This document shows positions 1-5,520 of a DNA stretch of 14,260 nt, one piece after another. This stretch comes from CAMLHP01 sp035759745 (GTDB lineage Bacteria; Gemmatimonadota; Gemmatimonadetes; Gemmatimonadales; GWC2-71-9). Position numbers and translations under genes: made by a program. The notes under the pieces were generated by a model. The model was not told the origin of the DNA. It worked only from the letters and a program-made list of their open reading frames with translations, and did no database searches. Position 1 is the first letter of the stretch, and each line of letters begins with the position of its first letter. Location: contig DASTUF010000103.1 of the NCBI GenBank assembly GCA_035759745.1, positions 1-14,260 on the forward strand, in the 5' to 3' direction.

Positions 1-43
1 GTTAGGCAAACGGCAGGCACTCAACAATCGGAGGTAGGGCACC

Positions 44-469
44 ATGATGAACCGCAAGGGCTTCACGCTCATCGAGCTGCTGATCGTGGTCGTGATCATC
101 GGCATCCTGGCAGCGATCGCGATTCCGAAGTTCGCCGCCACGAAGGAGAAGGCGTACCTGGCGTCGATGAAGTCGGACCTGAAGAACATGGCGACCGCTC
201 AGGAAGCCTACTTCGCCGACAACTTCGTCTACATGGCGGGTACGGCGAGCAACCTGGCTGGCGTTGGCGTTCCGCTGCCGACCGGCTGCGCCGCGGCGGA
301 CTGCCTGTTCACCCCGTCGGCTGGTGTGAGCATCACTGCCGCGCTGGGTGTCAACCCGGGCTGGACCGCTACTTCGACTCACGACCAGACGCTCAAGACC
401 TGCGCCATTTTCCTGGGCGACAACGTCACGGCGCCCGCCACGGTTGAGGGCGAGCCGAAGTGCACCTGA
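44..469 (+). CDS. Type IV pilin (major pilin candidate, four cysteines)
   Basis: Structural subunit of a type IV pilus, made as a prepilin, cleaved and N-methylated by prepilin peptidase, then polymerised at the inner membrane. The 141-residue product has a six-residue leader ending in Lys-Gly, cleaved before Phe7, then FTLIELLIVV with the invariant Glu at mature position 5 and a hydrophobic helix to about residue 28. The C-terminal part holds four cysteines: a close pair (CAAADC), one in TCAIF and one in the last three residues (KCT). The last two fit the usual D-region disulfide loop; the close pair is absent from the neighbouring paralogue. GGAGGT at 30-35 supports ATG 44, although ATG 47 also fits. 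A strong terminator follows, consistent with a highly expressed single-gene transcript. The name pilA is likely but the major/minor role is inferred. Confidence 0.93.
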   Translation: MMNRKGFTLIELLIVVVIIGILAAIAIPKFAATKEKAYLASMKSDLKNMATAQEAYFADNFVYMAGTASNLAGVGVPLPTGCAAADCLFTPSAGVSITAALGVNPGWTATSTHDQTLKTCAIFLGDNVTAPATVEGEPKCT

Positions 470-500
470 TGCAGGCCAGTACGGCTGACTGAGGAACCAG

Positions 501-533
501 GGGCGGCGGTCATCAGGCCGCCGCCCGTTTCTT
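501..533 (+). terminator. Intrinsic terminator between the two pilin genes
   Basis: Perfect 9-bp GC stem (501-509 with 518-526), 8-base loop, then a short T-rich tail GTTTCTT. It should end or attenuate the transcript of the first pilin, leaving the second pilin and the kinase genes to read-through or to a promoter I cannot identify between 527 and 553. Confidence 0.82.
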
Positions 534-564
534 CACCCGGTATCCACTAAACCAGGAGTGCAGG

Positions 565-996
565 ATGTCCGCTCGACCGCAACAGTCCAGGAAGGTGTGC
601 AGCACGGGCAGTCGCCGCGGCTTCACGCTCATCGAACTGCTGATCGTGGTCGTGATCATCGGCATCCTGGCCGCGATCGGCATCCCCAAGTTCGCGGCGA
701 CCAAGGAGAAGGCCTACCTGGCGCAGATGAAGGCCGACCTGCGCAACCTGGCCACCGCCCAGGAGGCGTACGCCGCCGACAATCTCGGCTACTACAACGG
801 GGTGGTGCCGAATGTCGCACTGACCTACAACCCGTCGAGTGGCGTGAGCATCACGATCACCGACGTGGTGCCGGGCGGCTGGGCGGCAACGGCGAGCTAC
901 CCCGGCGGTACGCTGCGCACCTGCGCGCTGTTCACCGGACTCGCTACCCCTCCGCCACCGGCCACCAACGAGGGCCAGGTCAAGTGCACGACGTGA
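565..996 (+). CDS. Type IV pilin paralogue with long leader
   Basis: Second pilin, 143 residues, nearly identical to the first one through the N-terminal helix and diverged after it. The leader is 19 residues long and basic (cleavage after Gly19, before FTLIELLIVV), against six in the upstream paralogue. Glu5 is kept. The mature protein has only two cysteines (TCALF and KCTT at the C-terminus), so it keeps the D-region disulfide but lacks the close pair of its neighbour; it also carries a PPPP run before the last cysteine. AGGAG at 554-558 fixes ATG 565. The gene runs with only 29 bases and no terminator into the histidine kinase. It may be a minor or alternative pilin; which of the two is the main subunit cannot be told from sequence. 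Confidence 0.92.
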   Translation: MSARPQQSRKVCSTGSRRGFTLIELLIVVVIIGILAAIGIPKFAATKEKAYLAQMKADLRNLATAQEAYAADNLGYYNGVVPNVALTYNPSSGVSITITDVVPGGWAATASYPGGTLRTCALFTGLATPPPPATNEGQVKCTT

Positions 997-1025
997 CCAC
1001 GCTCCCGTGCGGACGATGAGGCTCG

Positions 1026-2246
1026 ATGCCCCGAATCTCGGGCGCGCTGCGCTCGCTCCGGACCCGGCTGCTGCTCCAGTTCGTGGTGCTGGCCGGTGCG
1101 GCGGTGATCCTGGTCGGGGTCGTCACCACACTCCTCGCCGGGGCTGACCTCGGGGCGCTCATTGCGCCCCTCGTGGCGTTCTGGGCGGGGAGCACGGTTG
1201 TCGTCCTGCTGTACGCGATGCACCTGCTGGACCGGGAGGTGCTTGCGCCGCTGAAGAAGTTGGAAGAGCAGGCGGAGGAACTGGAGCTCGGCGGCTCGGC
1301 GGCTCGGCGGCTCGGCGGCTCGGCGCATGAATGGGATACCACCGAGTTCGCGCAGCTGAGCGAACGGTACCACACGATGGCGGCGGGTTTGCTCGACGCG
1401 CAGAGCCAGGTGGTGCGCTCGGCGAAGCTGGCCGGGATCGGGCAGCTCGCGGCGGGTGTGGCGCATGAGGTGCGGAACCCGCTCGGCGCCGTCGCAACCT
1501 ACGCCGAGGTACTTCGCCGGCGCGGTGCCGATGCGACGGTGCTGGACGAGATCCGCATCGCGGTGGACCGGATCGAGGCGACGGTCGCGTCGCTGCTGGA
1601 TTACGCGCGCCCCGCACCACGGGCGGGAGCGACCGATCCGGCCGCGGCGGCAACGACCGCCGTCGGTTTCCTCCGCTCCCAGGGAGCGCTGCGGGACCAC
1701 GAGCTCGAGCTCGATGCAGCGCCGGGGGCGCCCACAGTGGCAGCGGACCGGCACGAGCTGGAGCAGGTGATAGTGAACCTGGTGCTCAACGCGCGCGATG
1801 CGGCGGCGCGGAGCATTCGGGTGGAGGTACGACGCCACGTAATCGGCGGGTCGGCGGCTCGGCGGCTCGGCACCAAGGAGGCGCACGGGGGCGCTCCCCG
1901 CAGGCAGGTCACGTATCTGCCGGAGGGGAGCGCTCCCGAGCGCCGCCGAAACGCGCAGAGTCCCCGCCCGAGGCGGTTGGATTTGCCGGCTGGCACTGTC
2001 GGGACGCTGATAGTAGTCGCTGATGACGGCCCGGGTGTTCCTGACGCCGACCGCGAGGCGGTGTTCGACCCGTTCTTCACGACCAAGGACCCGGGGCGGG
2101 GCACCGGGCTGGGTCTCGCAATTGTAGCCCGCACGGTGGATTCCGCCGGCGGAATGGTGTGGGTGGACCGCGCACGCGAAGGCGGCGCGGCATTCAAGAT
2201 CTTTCTTCCCGCCTTTGGCGCAGTGAGTGAACGATGCGCATCCTGA
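1026..2246 (+). CDS. Sensor histidine kinase, PilS/NtrB-type, with repeat-derived insertions
   Basis: Inner-membrane sensor kinase of 406 residues. Two TM helices (about 15-38 and 45-65) frame almost no periplasmic loop, so it probably senses within the membrane or via a partner. A HAMP-like segment (about 66-122) leads to the DHp helix with phospho-acceptor His147 (VAHEVRNPLG), then the ATP domain: N box Asn255 (NLVLNARDA), G1 box DDGPG (333-337), F box FDPFFTTK (347-354), G2 box GTGLGLAI (359-366). Two oddities come from octamer repeats: residues 89-100 fill the HAMP connector, and residues about 272-324 form an insertion between N and G1 boxes where homologues have a short beta turn. All catalytic boxes are intact, so it is probably active. 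It overlaps the regulator gene by 13 bases. PilS is the contextual guess, but classic PilS has six TM helices and this has two. Confidence 0.9.
   Translation: MPRISGALRSLRTRLLLQFVVLAGAAVILVGVVTTLLAGADLGALIAPLVAFWAGSTVVVLLYAMHLLDREVLAPLKKLEEQAEELELGGSAARRLGGSAHEWDTTEFAQLSERYHTMAAGLLDAQSQVVRSAKLAGIGQLAAGVAHEVRNPLGAVATYAEVLRRRGADATVLDEIRIAVDRIEATVASLLDYARPAPRAGATDPAAAATTAVGFLRSQGALRDHELELDAAPGAPTVAADRHELEQVIVNLVLNARDAAARSIRVEVRRHVIGGSAARRLGTKEAHGGAPRRQVTYLPEGSAPERRRNAQSPRPRRLDLPAGTVGTLIVVADDGPGVPDADREAVFDPFFTTKDPGRGTGLGLAIVARTVDSAGGMVWVDRAREGGAAFKIFLPAFGAVSERCAS
1286..1325 (+). repeat. Octamer array (GCTCGGCG)x5 in the kinase HAMP connector
   Basis: Five perfect tandem copies of GCTCGGCG (40 bases). 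They encode GGSAARRLGGSA (residues 89-100), placed between the two HAMP helices. The array length is not a multiple of three, so gain or loss of one unit would shift the kinase frame. Confidence 0.97.
1841..1872 (+). repeat. Degenerate octamer array, four units, in the kinase ATP domain
   Basis: Four consecutive 8-base units ending in TCGGCG/A: two decayed at their first bases (AATCGGCG, GGTCGGCG), one perfect, one with a final mismatch. They encode IGGSAARRLG (residues 273-282) at the upstream end of the insertion between the N and G1 boxes. Confidence 0.85.
1877..1947 (+). repeat. 71-base imperfect palindrome inside the kinase ATP domain
   Basis: Arms 1887-1899 and 1925-1937 pair over all 13 positions (one G-T), inner arms 1903-1909 and 1915-1921 pair over 7 (one G-T) around a 5-base loop (1910-1914), with two A/G mismatches between them. 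Pairing continues outward at 1886/1938, 1880-1884/1940-1944 and 1877-1878/1946-1947. The segment is read through in frame as part of a repeat-bearing protein insertion and resembles, in logic, palindromic elements that insert into coding regions; no second copy is seen in the window. Confidence 0.85.
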
Positions 2247-3667
2247 TCGTTGACGACGAAGCCCCCCTCCGGCAGTCGCTCGGCATGCTGCTGGGCGAGG
2301 CCGGCTATTCGGTGGAGTCGGAAGGGGACCCGGCGCGCGCCCTGGCGCGGGCCGAGGCGGAAGCATACGACCTCATTCTCTGCGACGTCCGCATGCCGGA
2401 CATGGACGGACTCACCTTCCTGCGCCGCTATCGCGGTGCCGGGGGCAGTGCGCTCATGGTCATGATGAGCGCGTACGGCAACGAGGACGCGGCGATCGAG
2501 GCGATGCGGGAGGGAGCCTATGACTACCTGGCCAAGCCATTCCGGCCGGACGAGGTGGTGCTGACGGTGCGGAAGGCGGCCGAGCGGGAACGGCTCACCC
2601 GGGAGGTGGCGACGCTCCGCGCGGCGGTTGGTACGGAGCAGCTGAAGGGCGACGTCATCGCCGAGAGCAAGTCGATGCGCAACCTGCTGGAGCTGGCGGC
2701 GCGGGTGGCGGCGCACGGCACCACGGTGCTGCTCACCGGCGAAAGCGGCACCGGCAAGGAGGTGCTGGCGCGGGCCATTCACCGGCTGAGCCCGCGGGTG
2801 GAAGGGCCGTTCACGGCGGTCAACTGCGCGGCGATTCCGGAGCAGCTGCTGGAGAGCGAGCTGTTCGGCCACATGCGGGGCGCCTTTACCGGTGCCACCG
2901 AAGACCGGGTGGGGCTGTTCGAGGCGGCGAGCGGCGGCACGCTGCTGCTGGACGAGATCGGCGACATGCCGCAGGGACTCCAGACCAAGTTGCTGCGGGT
3001 ACTGGAGGATGGGCACGTGCGGCGCCTGGGCGCGCGCGAGACCCGTCCGGTGGACACCAGGGTGATCGCGGCGACGGCCCGGCCGCTGGAGGACATGGTG
3101 GAGCGGGGGGAGTTCCGCGAGGACCTCTACTACCGGCTCAACGTGGTGCGGCTGCACATCCCGCCGCTCAGGGAGCGGCCGGAGGACGTCGCGGCGCTGA
3201 TCACGCACTTCGCGCGGCACACCGCGCAGAAGCTCTCGCGCCCGGTGAGCCTCACGCCGAGGGCGCTGGTGGCGCTGACCGAGCGGCAGTGGCCGGGGAA
3301 TGTGCGCGAGCTGCGGAACGCACTGGAGCGCGCGGCGGTGCTGAGCGCCGACGGCAGGCTGGACGCGGTGGACTTCAGCGTGACGGACCAGCCGGTCCAT
3401 GCCAACGGGAACGGGAATGGCAATGGCAACGGAGCCTACGGCCAGCGGGAGCATGGCTCAGCGGGGCCGTCGGCCAGCGGGAATGGCAACGGGAGCTACG
3501 AAGGGAACGGGACGTATCAGCTCAAGCCCCAGGTGGAGCAGCTGGAGCGGGCGACGATCCGGCGGGCGCTGGACTCAACCGGCGGCAACCGGCGCGACGC
3601 CGCTCGGCTCCTGGGGGTGAGCCTGAGGACGTTGTTCTACAAGCTGCGGAGGTATGAGCTCGAATAG
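2234..3667 (+). CDS. Sigma-54-dependent response regulator, NtrC/PilR class
   Basis: Cytoplasmic two-component activator of 477 residues. Receiver domain 1-120 with acidic pocket D7-D8, phospho-acceptor Asp51, Ser79 and Lys101. AAA+ sigma-54 interaction domain from about 138 to 375: Walker A GESGTGKE (169-176), the sigma-54-contacting GAFTGA loop intact (216-221), Walker B LLLDEIGD (237-244). A Fis-type helix-turn-helix closes the protein (about 432-477, GGNRRDAARLLGVS). Between AAA+ and HTH lies an unusual low-complexity linker (about 388-430) rich in Asn-Gly pairs, five of them in a row. Start ATG 2234 overlaps the kinase end, so the pair is translationally coupled. Position between the pilin and minor pilin genes, and sigma-54 promoters at 3811 and 6835, make a PilR role likely; the target assignment is inference. 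Confidence 0.94.
   Translation: MRILIVDDEAPLRQSLGMLLGEAGYSVESEGDPARALARAEAEAYDLILCDVRMPDMDGLTFLRRYRGAGGSALMVMMSAYGNEDAAIEAMREGAYDYLAKPFRPDEVVLTVRKAAERERLTREVATLRAAVGTEQLKGDVIAESKSMRNLLELAARVAAHGTTVLLTGESGTGKEVLARAIHRLSPRVEGPFTAVNCAAIPEQLLESELFGHMRGAFTGATEDRVGLFEAASGGTLLLDEIGDMPQGLQTKLLRVLEDGHVRRLGARETRPVDTRVIAATARPLEDMVERGEFREDLYYRLNVVRLHIPPLRERPEDVAALITHFARHTAQKLSRPVSLTPRALVALTERQWPGNVRELRNALERAAVLSADGRLDAVDFSVTDQPVHANGNGNGNGNGAYGQREHGSAGPSASGNGNGSYEGNGTYQLKPQVEQLERATIRRALDSTGGNRRDAARLLGVSLRTLFYKLRRYELE
3404..3433 (+). repeat. Hexamer repeat coding for an Asn-Gly linker
   Basis: Five tandem 6-base units of the form AAYGGN (AACGGG twice, AATGGC twice, AACGGA once), encoding five Asn-Gly pairs from residue 391 of the regulator. 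Further NG pairs recur at 3483-3512. The result is a flexible tether between the ATPase and DNA-binding domains. Confidence 0.9.
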
Positions 3668-3720
3668 GGACCAGGGGTCAGGGGTCAGGGTCGCCTGGTC
3701 CCTGATCCCAGATCCCTGAC
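3666..3720 (+). repeat. GGGRTCA-type repeat with inverted half, overlapping the regulator stop codon
   Basis: Starting inside the TAG stop, the + strand carries four G-tracts of 3-4 with 3-4 base loops (3667-3690: GGG ACCA GGGG TCA GGGG TCA GGG), the pattern of a G-quadruplex. The same units follow in the opposite orientation (3701-3720, CCCTGATCCC and GATCCCTGAC). A perfect 10-bp inverted repeat, 3666-3675 with 3694-3703, flanks the G-rich part, so a hairpin and a quadruplex would compete. It may serve as a 3' end for the regulator mRNA; there is no U tract. Confidence 0.85.
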
Positions 3721-3810
3721 GCCGCAGCTTCTTGCATTCCCCGCTGAATCCTGCAGTCCCAATTCCTGCAGCCTGACCGCTAAGTCGTTGTCCTGCAACG
3801 TCGATTCAGG

Positions 3811-3826
3811 TGGTACGGCCCGTGCT
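3811..3826 (+). promoter_or_regulatory. Candidate sigma-54 (-24/-12) promoter for the minor pilin operon
   Basis: TGGTACGGCCCGTGCT has the invariant GG and GC ten bases apart and departs from TGGCAC-N5-TTGC at two positions only. It lies 42 bases before the first minor pilin start, giving a start site near 3838, and directly downstream of a gene for a sigma-54 activator. A 5-bp inverted repeat (CGTTG 3786-3790, CAACG 3796-3800) sits just upstream. Confidence 0.65.
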
Positions 3827-3867
3827 CTTCTGGCGGGCCGAGCTTCAACCCCAGTGGGGACGGACCC

Positions 3868-4302
3868 ATGCGCAGAAATGGTTTCACCCTCATCGAAATG
3901 ATGATGGTCGTCGTCGTGTCGGGACTGATGTTGCTGGTGGCCTTCCCCAAGGTGCGGTCGGGGATGATCAAGTCCAGCATCCGGTCGGCCCGGGGCGACA
4001 TAGTGGCCATGCATTCACAGGCCCGGACGGCGGCGGTGCAGTACGGCAAGCCGACCTTCGTCGATTTCAACGGCAATCGCGCGGTGGTGCTGATGGAAGT
4101 GGCGCCGGGCAGCGCCTCGTGGGCCGATACGCTGGGCGGGGTGCAGGACATGGCCGACAAGTACGGCGTGAGCCTGAACGCCTCGCAGGACTGGAAGTTC
4201 GATCCGCGGGGATTCGGCCTGCAGGGTGGCACGGTCCAGATCCGGCGGAGCGGGTACGCCGACACCATCACCGTCAGCGGCTTCGGGAGGGTGGTCCAGT
4301 GA
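3868..4302 (+). CDS. FimT/GspH-family minor pilin (pseudopilin)
   Basis: Minor pilin of 144 residues that would sit in the initiation or tip complex of the pilus. Short leader MRRNG, cleavage after Gly5, then FTLIEMMMVVVVSGLMLLVAF with Glu5 present and a helix to about residue 27. The following region (SSIRSARGDIVAMHSQARTAAVQYGKP) has the FimT/GspH look: a helix with conserved Ala/Arg positions, then beta strands including VDFNGNRAVV and the C-terminal GRVVQ. No cysteines. First gene of the minor pilin operon, 42 bases after the sigma-54 element; no strong Shine-Dalgarno is visible. It overlaps the next gene by four bases (GTGA). The family assignment rests on length, gene order and sequence style. 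Confidence 0.88.
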   Translation: MRRNGFTLIEMMMVVVVSGLMLLVAFPKVRSGMIKSSIRSARGDIVAMHSQARTAAVQYGKPTFVDFNGNRAVVLMEVAPGSASWADTLGGVQDMADKYGVSLNASQDWKFDPRGFGLQGGTVQIRRSGYADTITVSGFGRVVQ

Positions 4303-4658
4303 GCAATGAAAAGGGGTTCACGCTGGTGGAGCTGATGGTGGCCGTGGTGATCCTGGCGGTGGGGATCATGGCGCTGGTCGGGTCGACCGCGTCGGTGACC
4401 CGGATGATCGGCTCGGGCAAGCACACCACCAACGCCGCCCTGGTCGCGGAGCGACGGCTGGAGGCACTGCGCCACCAGGCGCGGGGGAGCACGCCGGCCT
4501 GCAGCACTATCGCCAGTGGCAGCGCGACCGGGACGGGGTACAGCGAGCAGTGGACGGTTTCGGGCACCGGCGCTTCGCGGACCCTCACGGCGCGGGTGAT
4601 CTACCAGGACCAGCCGGGCCGGGACACGCTGGCACTCACCACCATCGTAGGGTGCTGA
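4299..4658 (+). CDS. PilV-type minor pilin
   Basis: Prepilin of 119 residues with leader ending KG, cleaved before FTLVELMVAVVILAVGIMAL; Glu5 is present and the hydrophobic helix carries the AVVILAVGIMAL pattern typical of PilV/GspI proteins. The conserved segment after the helix (NAALVAERRLEALR) is also PilV/GspI-like. Two mature cysteines, one mid-protein (ACST) and one as the last residue. GTG 4299 is chosen because GGGAGG at 4285-4290 lies eight bases before it and because GTGA overlaps the previous stop; the open frame upstream to 3810 is not coding. Expected partner of the FimT, PilW and PilX products in the priming complex. Confidence 0.88.
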   Translation: MSNEKGFTLVELMVAVVILAVGIMALVGSTASVTRMIGSGKHTTNAALVAERRLEALRHQARGSTPACSTIASGSATGTGYSEQWTVSGTGASRTLTARVIYQDQPGRDTLALTTIVGC

Positions 4659-4660
4659 CC

Positions 4661-5500
4661 ATGACGCATGCATCGCAGCGGAGCCGGAGCGGCTTCTCCC
4701 TGGTCGAGGTGCTGATAGTCATCGTGATCATGGGGATCATCGGCGGTGCGCTTATGCGCTCGATGCTCACCATGCAGCGGGGCACCGAACGCCAGACCCA
4801 GCAGGCTGACATGCAGAGCGACCTCCGCGCCAGCGCGGGGCTGCTTCCCTCGGAGCTGCGCGAGGTGGCCGCAGGCATCGATATCCTGGCGGCGACACCG
4901 GACAGCGTGGCGTACCGGGCGATGCGGAACACCGCCTTTGTCTGCGGCATCCCGGCGGCCAACACGCTCGCCGTGCTCGACGAAACCATGTATGGCTACC
5001 GCGCCATAGACCACGTGCGCGACTTTCTCTACGTCTATGTCGAGAACGACCCGTCCGACATGGCGGATGACCGGTGGGACGCGTACGACGTCACCGGCAA
5101 GGCGGCAACGACGTGTGGTGGCGAGGCGGCGACGCTGCTGACTCTGGGAACCAACCTCGCGGCGACACCGGAGCTCGGCGCTCCGATCCGCACCTTCGAG
5201 ACCATGACGCTCAAGCTCTACACAGCGGATGGCCGGGGCTGGCTGGGTGCGCGCTCGATGAGCGCGGGTGAGCCGATCCAGCCGGTGCTGGGCCCGCTGG
5301 ACGCGGGAACGGGCGTGCAGTTCGTGTATCGCGATGCGGCAGGTAATGACTTGGGCGCGGCGCCAGTGCTGGCCGACATCCGCGGCATCGACGTGGTGGT
5401 GGTGGGCGAGACCGACTACGCGGTTTCGACCGGATATGACACCCGGAAGATCCGGCAGGATTCCGTGTCGGTACGGGTCCGGCTCCGCAACGGTTACTGA
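4661..5500 (+). CDS. PilW-type minor pilin
   Basis: Prepilin of 279 residues, the length expected for PilW. Leader of 11 residues ending RSG, then FSLVEVLIVIVIMGIIGGAL with Glu5. Downstream, the TERQTQQADMQSDLRASAGLLPSELRE stretch fits the long helix of PilW/GspJ proteins, and the remainder is a beta-rich globular domain ending in SVSVRVRLRNGY, the usual closing strand. Two cysteines (Cys92-Gly-Ile-Pro region and TTCGG) could form a disulfide. ATG 4661 follows the pilV stop by two bases; the longer open frame from 4550 is an overlap with pilV and is rejected. Translation probably depends on coupling to pilV because the ribosome site is weak. Confidence 0.86.
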   Translation: MTHASQRSRSGFSLVEVLIVIVIMGIIGGALMRSMLTMQRGTERQTQQADMQSDLRASAGLLPSELREVAAGIDILAATPDSVAYRAMRNTAFVCGIPAANTLAVLDETMYGYRAIDHVRDFLYVYVENDPSDMADDRWDAYDVTGKAATTCGGEAATLLTLGTNLAATPELGAPIRTFETMTLKLYTADGRGWLGARSMSAGEPIQPVLGPLDAGTGVQFVYRDAAGNDLGAAPVLADIRGIDVVVVGETDYAVSTGYDTRKIRQDSVSVRVRLRNGY

Positions 5501-5520
5501 ACCCGAAGGACGAGGAGCAT

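Noticed and set aside
1286..1325. CRISPR or classical minisatellite
   Set aside because: There are no spacers and the unit is 8 bases; it is a simple tandem repeat within a coding frame.
1863..1996. GGCTCGGCAC and GGCTGGCAC as target-site duplication of the palindromic insert
   Set aside because: The two differ by an indel and the first is part of the octamer array; not enough to claim transposition.
897..3454. Long open frames on the - strand (897-2366 and 1601-3454)
   Set aside because: They are antisense to the kinase and regulator, whose catalytic motifs are clear. Their products are Arg/His/Pro-rich without recognisable domains, as expected for shadows in GC-rich DNA.
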